From Bog-473 sp963744935 (GTDB lineage Bacteria; Actinomycetota; Acidimicrobiia; Acidimicrobiales; RAAP-2), in assembly GCA_963744935.1 (NCBI GenBank), contig CAVUVM010000011.1:124001-188000 (forward strand): DNA of 64,000 bases. Reading direction: 5' to 3'. A model generated the notes under the pieces. That model was not told the origin of the DNA. It did no database searches and saw nothing but the letters and a program-made list of their open reading frames with translations. Below, piece by piece: positions 51,109-60,125 of this stretch. The translations under genes and the position numbers were made by a program. The stretch's first letter is position 1. Every line of letters starts with the position of its first letter.

Positions 51109-51516
51109 TCACGCCGTGCCGGCGCTCAGGTCGCCGGCGATGGTCGCGAGCACGCCGTTGACGAATCGGCCCGATTCCTCGGTCGAGTACGCCTTCACCA
51201 GCTCGACCGCCTCGTCGATGACGACGGCCGTTGGCGGCCCTTCGGGGTCGAGGAGCTCCGCCACCGCAAGGCGCAGAACGATGCGGTCGATGACCGCCAT
51301 CCGGTCAAGCGGCCAGCCGACCGCCGCACCCGAGATGCGCTCGTCCGCCTCCGCCCCACTGGCCACCGTCAGCGCGACCAGGGTCCGCACGTAGTCGTCG
51401 GGGGGTACTGGGAGGCCGGACAGGACCGCACGCGGGTCCTCACCCTTGAGCTCGGCCTCGTAGAGCAAGGAGAGCGCTCGCTCGCGCTGCTGGTGCCGTG
51501 GCGCGGCGTCGGGCAT
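51109..51516 (-). CDS. nusB: Transcription antitermination protein NusB
   Basis: NusB binds boxA RNA with S10 in rRNA antitermination. The 135-residue helical protein has RERALSLLYEAELKGEDP at the N-terminus and VVIDEAVELVKAYSTEESGRFVNGVL at the C-terminus, both typical. It lies between efp and pyrR, the usual actinobacterial order. Confidence 0.95.
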   Translation of the reverse strand: MPDAAPRHQQRERALSLLYEAELKGEDPRAVLSGLPVPPDDYVRTLVALTVASGAEADERISGAAVGWPLDRMAVIDRIVLRLAVAELLDPEGPPTAVVIDEAVELVKAYSTEESGRFVNGVLATIAGDLSAGTA

Positions 51517-51558
51517 CGATTCGGAGGGTCCGGTGCGCAGGTCGAGGACGCCGGGCCG

Positions 51559-52119
51559 TCAGGCCCGGGTCAGATACTCGCCGGAGCGGGTGTCGACCTT
51601 GATCATGTCGCCGGTGTTCACGAAGAGAGGCACCTGAACGACGAGGCCCGTCTGCAGCGTGGCGGGCTTCCGCGCCCCCGAGACGCGATCGCCCTGAATG
51701 CCCGGCTCGGTCTCGGAGACCGACAGCTCGACGGCGGCCGGCAGGTCGACACCGACGATCTCGCCGTCGTACATCTGCAGGTTCGCCTCGTCGCCTTCCT
51801 TGAGGTAATTCGGCGCGTCGCCCAGCGACTCCGGCGCAGCGGTCATCTGCTCGTAGGTCGTCGTGTCCATGAAGACGAAGTCGGCGCCGTCGCGATAGAG
51901 GAACTGCATGTCGCGCTTATCGATGATCGCCTGCTCGAGCTTCTCGTCGGCCCGGTAGGTGCGCTCGATCACCGCGCCGCTGCGGACGTTCTTCAGCTTG
52001 GTGCGCACGAACGCCCCGCCCTTCCCGGGCTTCACGTGCTGGAACTCGACGACGCTGAACAGGCCCTCGGGGAGGTCCAGGCTCATGCCGTTCTTCAGGT
52101 CATTGGTCGAGACTGCCAT
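51559..52119 (-). CDS. efp: Elongation factor P
   Basis: EF-P relieves ribosome stalling at proline runs. The KOW-like N-domain has the loop HVKPGKGGAFVRTKLKN with the lysine (K32-K34 region) that is modified in some bacteria; two OB domains follow (LYRDGADFVFMD, SETEPGIQGDRVSGARKPAT, the EF-P signature). Length is 186 residues. AAAGGAC precedes the ATG by 4 nt. The start overlaps the end of the peptidase gene by 20 bp. Confidence 0.97.
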   Translation of the reverse strand: MAVSTNDLKNGMSLDLPEGLFSVVEFQHVKPGKGGAFVRTKLKNVRSGAVIERTYRADEKLEQAIIDKRDMQFLYRDGADFVFMDTTTYEQMTAAPESLGDAPNYLKEGDEANLQMYDGEIVGVDLPAAVELSVSETEPGIQGDRVSGARKPATLQTGLVVQVPLFVNTGDMIKVDTRSGEYLTRA

Positions 52120-53266
52120 GGATGTCCTTTGTAAATCTGGTCAGGGGACGTGCGCCATCCTCCGTCACGACGAGGGTGTCCTCCACGCGGACGCCGCCGT
52201 GCCCGGGAACGTACACGCCGGGCTCGACGGTGACGACGAAGCCGGGAGCGAGGATAGCAGTGCCCAGCTGCGACACCGTCGGGGCCTCGTGGATGTCGAG
52301 GCCGACACCGTGTCCGGTGCCGTGCTCGAAGCGTTCGGCCCAACCGGCCTCCGCGATTATCTGCCGACACACGTCGTCCACTTCCTTCGCGCTGACACCG
52401 GGGCGGACGGCATCGGCACCGGCGGCCTGCGAGGTGCGCACCACCTCGAAGATCCGCGCCAGCTCGCCCTCGGGCTCGGCGTCGACGCAGAACGTGCGAG
52501 TCATGTCGGAGCGATAGCCCTCGAACGTGGCCCCGAAGTCGACCACGACAGGATCACCCTGGTTGATCCGCCGACCGCCAGGGTGGTGGTGCGGCTTTGC
52601 CGAGTTCTCGCCTGCGGCGACGATCGTCTCGAACGCCGTGCTCTCGGCGCCGCCACGCCGCATCGCCGTATCGAGTTCGAGAGCGAAAAGCTCCTCGCTG
52701 ACACCCTGGCCCATGAGGGGGAGCACCTCGAACAATGCGGCGTCCGCAATGGCCGCTGCGCGTTCCATGCGTGCGAGCTCGGCCTCGTCCTTCCGGGTCC
52801 GTAGGGCCTCCACCGCGTTCGACGTGGGGACGAGCCGCTCGCCGTCCACCAGGTTGGCCCAGGTGAGCTGCCCGTTCCACGTCACGTTGTCCGCCTCCAG
52901 CCCGACCCGCTCGGTGGCCGCCTCTCCACCCAGCAGCAGCTGGGCTGCGGCGCGCTGTTCGGCCACCGGCCCGACGACGATCTCGACCTGCGACGCCGCG
53001 CCCGCCCGCTCGACCTGCTCAGCCGACTGCGTCCGATAGCGACCGTCCGTGGTCAGAAGGGCGGTGTCGCGGGTCACCGTCAGCACGCCGGCCGAGCCCG
53101 AGAAGCCCGTGAGATAGCGGACGTTTGCCAGTGTCGTGACGATCAGGGCATCGACCTCGTGCTCCTCGAAGGCGTCGCGCAGCCGGTCGAGTCGGCCCGT
53201 CACGGTGATGGGGGGCATCGACGCGATGGCAGGAATGTAGGGGTTTGCGCGCGCAGTCGTGGTCAT
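52100..53266 (-). CDS. pepP: Xaa-Pro aminopeptidase-like M24 peptidase
   Basis: The C-terminal pita-bread domain has all five metal ligands: VVVDFGA and YRSDMTR (two Asp), HGTGHGVGLDIHE (His), TVEPGVYVPG (Glu) and GVRVEDTLVVTE (Glu). The N-terminal creatinase-like domain covers residues 20-150. Length is 388 residues. Members release N-terminal residues before proline. Position next to efp is conserved, which is notable because EF-P also deals with proline. A start at MPPITVTGRL, 16 residues in, is possible. Confidence 0.9.
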   Translation of the reverse strand: MTTTARANPYIPAIASMPPITVTGRLDRLRDAFEEHEVDALIVTTLANVRYLTGFSGSAGVLTVTRDTALLTTDGRYRTQSAEQVERAGAASQVEIVVGPVAEQRAAAQLLLGGEAATERVGLEADNVTWNGQLTWANLVDGERLVPTSNAVEALRTRKDEAELARMERAAAIADAALFEVLPLMGQGVSEELFALELDTAMRRGGAESTAFETIVAAGENSAKPHHHPGGRRINQGDPVVVDFGATFEGYRSDMTRTFCVDAEPEGELARIFEVVRTSQAAGADAVRPGVSAKEVDDVCRQIIAEAGWAERFEHGTGHGVGLDIHEAPTVSQLGTAILAPGFVVTVEPGVYVPGHGGVRVEDTLVVTEDGARPLTRFTKDIHGSLDQ

Positions 53267-53309
53267 CGGATGTCCTTCGCAGTCAACGGTGGGTCCCGGT
53301 CTCTATCTC

Positions 53310-53750
53310 TCACTGTTCTCTCAGCAGGGCGGCGACGGCGTCGATCGCGAGCTCGTACCCGAGGCCACCGAAGCCGGCGATCATTCCGGCGGACACCGGC
53401 GCCAACACCGAGGTGTGCCGGAAGGGCTCGCGCGCCGCGGGGTTCGAGATGTGCACCTCGATGACCGGCCCTTCAAATGCGGCCACTGCGTCATGGAGCG
53501 ACCACGACGTGTGACTGAGTGCGCCGGCGTTGATCACCAGCGCGTCCGCCCGACCCCGGGCCCCATGGACGGCGTCGACGAGGTCGCCCTCGTGGTTCGA
53601 CTGCAGGTGCTCGAGCTCGAGACCGAGCCGTCCCGCCACCACCTCGGCCCGTGTGACGTGGTCGGCCAGGGTGTCGGTGCCGTAGACCGCCGGCTCGCGC
53701 TCGCCGAGCAGGTTGAGGTTCGGCCCCGACAGGAGAAGGACGAGGCTCAT
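53310..53750 (-). CDS. aroQ: 3-dehydroquinate dehydratase, type II
   Basis: AroQ forms dehydroshikimate. LLLSGPNLNLLGEREPAVYG with the catalytic Tyr, QSNHEGDLVDAVH, INAGALSHTSWSLHDAV and VIEVHISNPAAREPFRH (catalytic His) are all present in 146 residues. The start overlaps the aroB stop (ATGA). Confidence 0.97.
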   Translation of the reverse strand: MSLVLLLSGPNLNLLGEREPAVYGTDTLADHVTRAEVVAGRLGLELEHLQSNHEGDLVDAVHGARGRADALVINAGALSHTSWSLHDAVAAFEGPVIEVHISNPAAREPFRHTSVLAPVSAGMIAGFGGLGYELAIDAVAALLREQ

Positions 53751-54787
53751 GTGCGCGCACCCATGACAGCCAGGGTAGCGACCACGTCGGACACCGCCAC
53801 GCCGCGCACCTCCTCGACGCCATCGGGCCCATCGAGTACGAACGTCAGGTCCTGTTGCGCTTTCTTGTCACGACCCATGTAGGTGACCAACTCCTCGGCG
53901 CCTGCATCCGGTGGGAGATCGGTCGGGAGGTCGAAGCTGTCGATGACCGCACGATGTTCCTCGATCCGTGATTGGTCGATGCGCCCGAGGCGCTCCGCCA
54001 ACAGCGCGGCGAAGAGCAGCCCGATCGCAACGGCCTCGCCGTGGCGCAAATCCCACTCGTGGTGGTTGGCAAGAGCAGCGCCCTCGAGCGCGTGACCCAG
54101 TGTGTGTCCGTAGTTGAGCACCATGCGGCGTCCGCCCTCGCGTTCGTCCTCCGACACGACGGCAGCCTTGATACCGGCACAGCGCGCTACCTGCTCTTCA
54201 ATCGGCTGGTCCGCCCGGGGTGCGTCGCCGAGGAAGGCGTACTTGGCTATCTCGCCGCGTCCGCACGACCATTCGCGAAGCGGGAGCGATGCGAGGGTCT
54301 CTGTGTCACAGAGCACAGCATTGGGCTGCCAGAATGCGCCGACCAGGTTCTTGCCCTCCGGAAGGTTGACGCCAGTTTTGCCGCCGATGGCAGCGTCGAC
54401 CTGAGCCAGGAGCGACGTGGCCACGTTCACGTAGGCCGTGCCACGGTGGTACGTCGCGGCGGCGAACCCTGCGACGTCGGTCACGATGCCCCCTCCCACG
54501 GCGACGACCGCGTCAGCCCGGGAGAGCCCCGAACGGGCGAAGCGCCGGGCCAGATCCTCGACCGTCGCCAGCGTCTTGGCGTCCTCGCCGTCGGGGATGA
54601 TGCAGACCTGGGACGGCACGCCCGGGTCGAGCCCCTCGATCCAGCCGGCGTCGACGATCGACTGCTGGGTGACGATGGCGGCGGACTTGGCGCCCGGCGG
54701 CAAGAACCGCGCCACTTCGCCACGCGCCCCCTGGCCCACCAGAATCGGGTAGCTGCGCTCGGCCAGCTCGACAGAGAGTGCATGCAT
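53747..54787 (-). CDS. aroB: 3-dehydroquinate synthase
   Basis: This NAD- and metal-dependent enzyme makes dehydroquinate from DAHP. AVGGGIVTDVAGFAAATYHRG, TSLLAQVDAAIGGKTGVNLP, GRGEIAKYAFLGD and LNYGHTLGHALE (metal His) are present in 346 residues. The ATG lies 7 bp after the aroK stop. Confidence 0.97.
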   Translation of the reverse strand: MHALSVELAERSYPILVGQGARGEVARFLPPGAKSAAIVTQQSIVDAGWIEGLDPGVPSQVCIIPDGEDAKTLATVEDLARRFARSGLSRADAVVAVGGGIVTDVAGFAAATYHRGTAYVNVATSLLAQVDAAIGGKTGVNLPEGKNLVGAFWQPNAVLCDTETLASLPLREWSCGRGEIAKYAFLGDAPRADQPIEEQVARCAGIKAAVVSEDEREGGRRMVLNYGHTLGHALEGAALANHHEWDLRHGEAVAIGLLFAALLAERLGRIDQSRIEEHRAVIDSFDLPTDLPPDAGAEELVTYMGRDKKAQQDLTFVLDGPDGVEEVRGVAVSDVVATLAVMGART

Positions 54788-54794
54788 CGTGGGC

Positions 54795-55334
54795 TCAGTC
54801 CGCCTTCGTCTCGGTATCTGCGGCGCTCACCGCAACGTCGGCCAGGATGCGCTCGGCTACCTGGTCGGGCGCGAGGTCGTCGACGTCGATCACGATGTCG
54901 GCCACTTCGGCGTAGAGCGGCGCCCGCACCTCGTTCAACTCGATCAGCGCGGCGGCGGGGTCGTCATCGAGCAGCGGTCTGCCCGCGCCGTCCCCGACAC
55001 GGGCGGCCAGCGTCTCGGGCAGGGCCCGCAACCACACCACGATGCCGCTCGCGGCAATGCGACGCCGGGTGTCAGGGTTGAGCACCGCGCCGCCGGCGAC
55101 GGAGACGACTGAGGGTGACGGGTCTGCACAGGCTGCCGTGAGAACCTCAGCCTCGGCCTTGCGGAATGCCACCTCGCCGTCACGTTTGAAGAGCTCGGGC
55201 ACCGTCAGACCGGTCTCGGCTTCGACGTCCAGGTCCGAGTCGCGATAGCGCCACCCCAAGTGCTCGGCCAGGAGTTTGCCGGTGGTCGTCTTGCCCGCGC
55301 CCATCATCCCAACGAGCAGGATGCGCGGGGTCAT
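54795..55334 (-). CDS. aroK: Shikimate kinase
   Basis: AroK phosphorylates shikimate. The P-loop is LVGMMGAGKTTTGKLLA; DSDLDVEAETGLTVPELF and VVSVAGGAVLNPD bind shikimate, and RPLLDDD lies in the lid. The ATG at 55334 overlaps the aroC stop (ATGA), giving 179 residues. Longer open frame upstream is aroC in another frame. Confidence 0.96.
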   Translation of the reverse strand: MTPRILLVGMMGAGKTTTGKLLAEHLGWRYRDSDLDVEAETGLTVPELFKRDGEVAFRKAEAEVLTAACADPSPSVVSVAGGAVLNPDTRRRIAASGIVVWLRALPETLAARVGDGAGRPLLDDDPAAALIELNEVRAPLYAEVADIVIDVDDLAPDQVAERILADVAVSAADTETKAD

Positions 55335-56548
55335 CCCGCGGCGCTGCCCGGATCCGAGCTCGAATCGGGACTGCCGATCGCCGAGGACGGGGTCGACCCC
55401 AGCGACGCGATGAATCCGTCGCGGTTGCGAACCACCTCGGCCAGTGAGTCTCCACCGAACTTGCGCAGGGCTTCGTTGGCCAGCACGAGGGCGGTCATCG
55501 ACTCGGCGACCACGCCCATGGCGGGCACGGCCGTGACATCGGTACGTTCCTTGAAACTCACGGTCGACTCCTTCGTCACGACATCGACGGTCTGGAGCAC
55601 CGGGCGGTTCAGCGTGGCCAGCGGCTTCATCGCGACGCGCGCCACGACGATCCCGCCGTTGGAGATGCCTCCCTCGATCCCCCCGGCGCGCTGGGTCGGC
55701 CGCACGAAGCCCAGTTCCTCGTCGAAGACGATGGCGTCGTGTGCCTCCGAGCCGCGACGCGCCGCGTTGTCCCACCCGTCACCGATCTCGACCGCCTTGA
55801 CGGCCTGGATCGACATGAGCGCCTGCGCCAAGTTCGCATCGAGCTTGCGGTCCCAGTGCACGTGGCTGCCGAGGCCCACCGGCACGCCATAGGCCAGCAC
55901 TTCTGCCACACCGCCCAGCGAGTCGCCCACCTTTGCTGCGGCCTTGACGGCGGCGATCATGGCTTCTTCGGCCACCGGGTCGAAGCAGCGCACGGCGCTG
56001 GCATCCACCCGCTCGAGGTCAGCCGGCCCCGGCCGCGCGGTGTCAGGCCCGGTGCCGGCGTCACCGAGGGCGACGATGTGACTCACGATGGAGATGCCGA
56101 GGTGGATGAGCAAGAGCTTGGCCAATGTGCCGGCCGCCACGCGGGCTGCCGTCTCTCGCGCCGAGGCCCGCTCTAACACGTCACGCGCGTCTTCGAACCC
56201 GTACTTGAGCATCCCCGGTAGATCGGCATGCCCGGGCCGCGGCTGGGTCAGCACCTTGGACGGCGCCCCAGGCTCGGGCGACATCTCCTGCGTCCACTTG
56301 GGCCATTCCGTGTTGGCGATCTCGATGGCGACCGGCGACCCCAGGGTACGGCCGTGGCGGATGCCTCCGAGGAGCGTGATCTCGTCGGCCTCGAAGCGCA
56401 TGCGCGGGCCCCGGCCGTACCCGAGGCGGCGCCTGGCCAGCTCGTCGCCGATGTCGGAGGCCTCGACCGGCAGGCCTGCCGGGAGCCCCTCCACGATCAC
56501 GACGAGGGCGCGACCGTGGGACTCACCAGCGGTCAGAAAGCGCAGCAC
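55331..56548 (-). CDS. aroC: Chorismate synthase
   Basis: AroC needs reduced FMN to make chorismate. LTAGESHGRALVVIVEGLPAG is at the N-terminus, RPGHADLPGMLKYGFEDARDVLERASARET in the middle and the GGISNG motif with PAMGVVAESM at the C-terminal side. Length is 405 residues, with a Ser/Pro-rich tail. It starts with GTG; TAGCGT lies 6 bp upstream, so the aroCKBQ message may be leaderless. Confidence 0.97.
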   Translation of the reverse strand: MLRFLTAGESHGRALVVIVEGLPAGLPVEASDIGDELARRRLGYGRGPRMRFEADEITLLGGIRHGRTLGSPVAIEIANTEWPKWTQEMSPEPGAPSKVLTQPRPGHADLPGMLKYGFEDARDVLERASARETAARVAAGTLAKLLLIHLGISIVSHIVALGDAGTGPDTARPGPADLERVDASAVRCFDPVAEEAMIAAVKAAAKVGDSLGGVAEVLAYGVPVGLGSHVHWDRKLDANLAQALMSIQAVKAVEIGDGWDNAARRGSEAHDAIVFDEELGFVRPTQRAGGIEGGISNGGIVVARVAMKPLATLNRPVLQTVDVVTKESTVSFKERTDVTAVPAMGVVAESMTALVLANEALRKFGGDSLAEVVRNRDGFIASLGSTPSSAIGSPDSSSDPGSAAG

Positions 56549-56554
56549 ACGGCC

Positions 56555-56560
56555 ACGCTA
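56555..56560 (-). promoter_or_regulatory. -10 hexamer of probable leaderless aroC transcript
   Basis: TAGCGT ends 6 bp before the aroC GTG. No ribosome site lies between them. The region 56549-56654 also separates aroC from the nfuA-like gene. Confidence 0.45.
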
Positions 56561-56654
56561 CCGGACGGCTAACGGCCGCTCGGAGCCGCGATGCCGGCGC
56601 GGCGACGCGACACGCACCGATGCGCTCGGCGCCGTCGGCCCCCTTCCGAATTGC

Positions 56655-57314
56655 CTACTCGTAGAAGGGGTTCTCGCCGCTGCCGTGGTCGGTGACGTCG
56701 AGCACTCGGGCCAGTTCGGGCACCTCTTCGAGCAACGTTGTTTCGATTCCCTGCCGCAGGGTCATCTGCGACATGGCGCAACCCTGACAGCCACCGGACA
56801 GGCGGAGATAGGCGGTGCCGTCTTCCTCGTTCAACGCGACGAGATCCGCCCGCCCGCCGTGGCTGGCGATGGAGGGGTTGACCGCCTGCTCCAGCACCGC
56901 AACGACCCGTTGCGCCAGCAAACCCGTGATGCCCTGGGCCAACACCTCGGGAGGGACACCAGGAGCGGCCTCCTCGGGTGCGGGGCTGTTGGGATTGACC
57001 AGCACGAGGCCGCCGCCCCCATCCTCGGACCACTCAAGCCGCGCCCCGCGCAGACGTTCGACGCTGGCTGCGGGGACGATGATCTCGAGCTCGTCGTGCG
57101 TGTGGCGGGCGTCTCCCTCGTTGGCGTCGGAGGCCGCTTGGAAAAAGAGGTCGTAGACGAAAGACCCCGCCTGCACACCGCGCACCTCGAGCCAGAGAGC
57201 GAGGCTGCCGGGTTCGGGCTCGTTGTCGATGGCCTCCTTGACCACCTTGTACGCCTCAGGCGTCAGGCTGATGATCGGAGTCGCGACCTGGATGTCCTCG
57301 GTGCTCGTTGCCAT
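56655..57314 (-). CDS. nfuA: NfuA-like Fe-S cluster scaffold/carrier
   Basis: The 219-residue protein has an N-terminal A-type (HesB-like) domain that lacks the usual cysteines (ISLTPEAYKVVKEAIDN, WLEVRGVQAGSFVYDLFF). The C-terminal NifU domain has the cluster-binding C-x2-C in LRLSGGCQGCAMSQMTL. This order is that of NfuA, which delivers 4Fe-4S clusters. An acidic and Pro-rich linker joins the halves. The ATG at 57314 is preceded by TAGACT at 7 bp. Confidence 0.9.
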   Translation of the reverse strand: MATSTEDIQVATPIISLTPEAYKVVKEAIDNEPEPGSLALWLEVRGVQAGSFVYDLFFQAASDANEGDARHTHDELEIIVPAASVERLRGARLEWSEDGGGGLVLVNPNSPAPEEAAPGVPPEVLAQGITGLLAQRVVAVLEQAVNPSIASHGGRADLVALNEEDGTAYLRLSGGCQGCAMSQMTLRQGIETTLLEEVPELARVLDVTDHGSGENPFYE

Positions 57315-57321
57315 GAGGACC

Positions 57322-57327
57322 AGTCTA
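57322..57327 (-). promoter_or_regulatory. -10 hexamer of probable leaderless nfuA transcript
   Basis: TAGACT ends 7 bp before the nfuA ATG, without a ribosome site between them. The 202 bp to the divergent gene at 57517 hold both promoters. Confidence 0.5.
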
Positions 57328-57503
57328 CGGCTCCGCACGCGTCCGTTGACCCACACCTCGGCGCAACCGGGCTCTGCGCGATCGCCCTGGAAGCGGGATC
57401 GACCACGGTTCGAAAGCCGTCGGCCAGGGATCGTCGGCGGCGGCGATGCCCAGGGGTGACAAGCGTGCGAACGCGCAGGACTGAGGGCCCGGTGGCGGCC
57501 ATG

Positions 57504-57509
57504 TATCGT
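57504..57509 (+). promoter_or_regulatory. -10 hexamer of a probable leaderless transcript
   Basis: TATCGT ends 7 bp before the GTG at 57517. Confidence 0.45.
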
Positions 57510-57516
57510 CCTGGCC

Positions 57517-58282
57517 GTGGCGCAAACCCCGACAGACCCCCACGAGTGGATCAGCTTCGAGGACGACGAGGAAGAGCGGACGTGGATGTTCGACGTCACG
57601 TTCCTCACGAGCAACTGGACCTGCATCTTCGGGAACGGTTGCCAGGGCGTCCTCACCGGCCCGGCACCCGAACTGGTCCAAGGCTGCTGCAGCTACGGCG
57701 CCCACCTCGTCGACAAGAAGGATGCCCGCCGGGTCGAGAAGGCCGCTGCCACGCTCACACCCGAGGAGTGGCAGTTCCACGGCACGAAAAAGAGCGTCGT
57801 CCACGAGAACAAGCACGGCGAGACGGTGACCCGGCTGGTCGACGACGCCTGCATCTTCTTGAACCGGCCCGGCTTCCCCGCCGGGGCCGGCTGCGCCTTC
57901 CACATCGCGGCCGTCAAGCGTGGGGTCGATCACCTGACGCTCAAGCCCGAGGTGTGCTGGCAACTTCCCCTTCGACGTGAGGACCAGGTCGACGACGAGG
58001 AAGGCCACGTCACCTCGGTCATCCGTGAGTGGGACCGCCGTCACTGGGGCAAAGGCGGACAGCGAGTTCCACTGGTGGTGCACCGAGGCCCCGGATGCCT
58101 TTGTGGGTTCCAAGCCCGTCTACGAGGAAATGCAGGCCGAACTCACCAAGATGGTCGGCCGAAAGGTCTACGACCGCTTCGTGGCTTTGTTACGCGAGCG
58201 AGACAGGCTGCGCACCAAGGGAGTGGCGCTGCCCCATCCGGCCGTGCGGACCCGCAGCACCGCAGCCGCTGACGCTACCTAG
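57517..58282 (+). CDS. Cys-rich conserved hypothetical protein, one frameshift
   Basis: I cannot name a function. The protein of about 254 residues has WTCIFGNGCQGVL, VQGCCSYGAHLVD, DDACIFLNRPGF, GAGCAFHIAA and EVCWQLPLRRE, then HWWCTEAPDAF. Conserved-looking cysteines in C-x5-C and CC arrangements could bind zinc or an Fe-S cluster, as in CxxCxxCC-type proteins. The frame breaks at the AAA run at 58051; one A fewer gives RRHWGKADSEFHWWC and a normal end. The start is GTG with TATCGT 7 bp upstream. It is divergent from nfuA, which fits but does not prove an Fe-S link. Confidence 0.75.
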
Positions 58283-58325
58283 AGCACGCTACCTAGAGCA
58301 CCGAGGAACGCCGCTCAGGCTGGGG

Positions 58326-58535
58326 TCAGTCCTTGAGTGGGTCGTCGTCCGCGTGGGACGTCGACGTCGGCATGGAACCGAGGATGCGGTCGTACTGGTC
58401 CTCTTCGGCCCGGCACCACGAGGCGTGCACGTCGTCGGGCTCGGCCCCGCACTCGACGCACTTTCCCGTCGACTCGGTCGAGGACCGCTTCAGGCTGCGC
58501 GCTTCTTCAAAGCGCCGATGGCGTCCCTTTTTCAC
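58326..58535 (-). CDS. Small hypothetical protein with a C-x2-C...C motif
   Basis: This 69-residue basic-then-acidic protein (MKKGRHRRFEEARSLKR, then KCVECG and HASWC) has an AAGGAG ribosome site 5 nt before its GTG. The cysteines may form a small zinc site. Function unknown. It is convergent with the Cys-rich gene upstream. The 260 bp to its right (58536-58795) show only the next gene's -10 hexamer. Confidence 0.7.
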   Translation of the reverse strand: MKKGRHRRFEEARSLKRSSTESTGKCVECGAEPDDVHASWCRAEEDQYDRILGSMPTSTSHADDDPLKD

Positions 58536-58782
58536 GAGAACTCCTTGTCACACCCGGTCCACTCTTGTCGTCCGGGCCCCCTACGGCCACCCAAACGGGC
58601 CACGTCGACCGTTCTGCCAGTGTAGTGGGTGTAGTCGGCGCGCTGGCCCTGACCCAGGTCAGGACAGCAATTGGCCCTGCGCGTCAGGGAGGTCCCCTGA
58701 GGCCCGGCAAAAGCGGGGGCGAGCCAGCGCACGACCCGCCTGGCACCCCCATTCACGCTCGCTGCCCGCCGCACGCCACCTC

Positions 58783-58788
58783 TACGCT
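58783..58788 (+). promoter_or_regulatory. -10 hexamer of a probable leaderless transcript
   Basis: TACGCT ends 7 bp before the GTG at 58796, with no ribosome site. Confidence 0.45.
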
Positions 58789-58795
58789 TGCTGTC

Positions 58796-59089
58796 GTGAC
58801 GGTATTTGACCCCCACGAGATGGTGGCGCGTTTTCAGCAGCGGGCCAACGCCGTCAAAGAGCGCGGGATGCCACCCATCGAGGGTGCCGAACGACAGCGC
58901 TTCCGCGAGCAAGCCCAGCGGGACTACACGGACTTCGCCATGATCGGCGACGCCGAGGCTGAGCTGATCGACGGCATCTTGACCCTGCGCATCGACCTGC
59001 GGCCGCCCGAGGCCCGCGGTGACGGGGCTGCAGCGCGCACCCCGCGCTCGAACGGCTCGCAAGGACTCCCAGCGGGAGTCGCTGACTAG
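58796..59089 (+). CDS. Hypothetical protein
   Basis: A 97-residue protein, VTVFDPHEMVARFQQR at the start, then a charged helical stretch and YTDFAMIGDAEAELIDGILT. No family was recognised. Residues after 80 are Ala/Arg/Gly-rich. It ends 4 bp into the convergent flavin reductase gene. The reading frame and GC-rich third positions support a real gene. Confidence 0.65.
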   Translation: MTVFDPHEMVARFQQRANAVKERGMPPIEGAERQRFREQAQRDYTDFAMIGDAEAELIDGILTLRIDLRPPEARGDGAAARTPRSNGSQGLPAGVAD

Positions 59090-59616
59090 CCGCCGTAGTG
59101 CATCCGCGTGTCTTCCATCCGGAGGACCTCGGACGGCTCGCCCCCCACCTCGGTTACCTCGCCGATGCACAAGGTGTGGCTGCCGAGCGACTCTGTCTTC
59201 GTCAGCATGCACACGAGGTAGCCGGCGGCTGAGCCCAGGACCGGAACGCGCTGCGGCCCGGTCTCGACGACGCGCTGACCGGCCATCGCCACGACGGCAC
59301 CTTCAGCCGAACGCTCCACGTCGGTCACGGGCTTCACGAAGCGGCGGATGACGTCGCGTTCGCTGCGGTTCAGCAACGAGACGCTGAAGGCCCCACCCGC
59401 GGACACGAGCCGCGCCGTCACCGAATCGCGCTCGAGCCCCACTCCGACCAGCTTGGGCTCTATGCACACCTGGACGACCAAGTTGGCGGTCATCAGGTTG
59501 ACTTCGTCCTGGTGGCGGCTCCCGATCAAGTACAGGCCGGTCGGAAGTGACCACAAGACCCGCCGGCGGTGGCGATCGAAGTCATCTGGCGCGGTATCGG
59601 GCTCGGCCGGCGTCAC
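59086..59616 (-). CDS. Flavin reductase-like FMN-binding protein
   Basis: The 176-residue protein has the split-barrel flavin reductase pattern: WSLPTGLYLIGSRHQDEVNLMTANL, then EPKLVGVGLERDS, GGAFSVSLLNRSER and the C-terminal HTLCIGEVTEV. These enzymes reduce or bind FMN for partner oxygenases; no partner was found here. The start is GTG, overlapping the lipoprotein stop by 4 bp. Confidence 0.88.
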   Translation of the reverse strand: MTPAEPDTAPDDFDRHRRRVLWSLPTGLYLIGSRHQDEVNLMTANLVVQVCIEPKLVGVGLERDSVTARLVSAGGAFSVSLLNRSERDVIRRFVKPVTDVERSAEGAVVAMAGQRVVETGPQRVPVLGSAAGYLVCMLTKTESLGSHTLCIGEVTEVGGEPSEVLRMEDTRMHYGG

Positions 59617-60125
59617 CCGAGGATGCCCCCGACGCCTGAATTGCCCGAGTTGCCCGAGGTCGTGGTGGTCACCGGCACCCTCCCGTCGATAGCGCGTATG
59701 CGCTGGAGCACCTCGTCATACAGCGCGTCCGCCCTGATCCCGTCGTGCTCGGCGTCGGCGAGCAGCTTCGGGTTGGACGCGCCGTTGTAGCAGTCGTTTC
59801 CTATCGTCCCCTCCAGGCCATACGCCTGGGTCAACAGATCGGTCACGGTGGGATCGGGTGAGGGAAGACTGCTGTTCGCCATCTCGGCGTCGTTGATCAT
59901 CGTGCTGCAGGCCGCGTGCAGCGCGCCGGCGCCGTTGGGCGCAACCTTGGCGATGCGCGCGTTGTCCGCCACGAGCGTACCGATGCTCTCACCGAGACTC
60001 GTCCCTGCCACCCAGACGGACATGCGGTGGGACGGCGATCCCTGTTGATCCGCGCCGGCACACGCCGTGAGGCCCAGACCGGCCAAGAGGAGGACGAGTG
60101 ACGCGGCGAGGACCTTGCGCGTCAT
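59613..60125 (-). CDS. Putative lipoprotein
   Basis: A signal peptide (MTRKVLAASLVLLLAGLGL) is followed by the lipobox LTAC with the lipidated cysteine at residue 22, so export and membrane anchoring are likely. The mature part of about 149 residues has two more cysteines (AACSTM, NDCYNGA) that could form a disulfide, and a Thr/Ser/Gly-rich end. Function unknown. It overlaps tyrS by 4 bp (ATGA), so it is co-transcribed with it. Confidence 0.85.
   Translation of the reverse strand: MTRKVLAASLVLLLAGLGLTACAGADQQGSPSHRMSVWVAGTSLGESIGTLVADNARIAKVAPNGAGALHAACSTMINDAEMANSSLPSPDPTVTDLLTQAYGLEGTIGNDCYNGASNPKLLADAEHDGIRADALYDEVLQRIRAIDGRVPVTTTTSGNSGNSGVGGILG

Noticed and set aside
51060..51110. GTTCGATTCC, resembling a tRNA T-loop, upstream of pyrR
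   Set aside because: The flanking bases do not form a T-arm or the rest of a tRNA.
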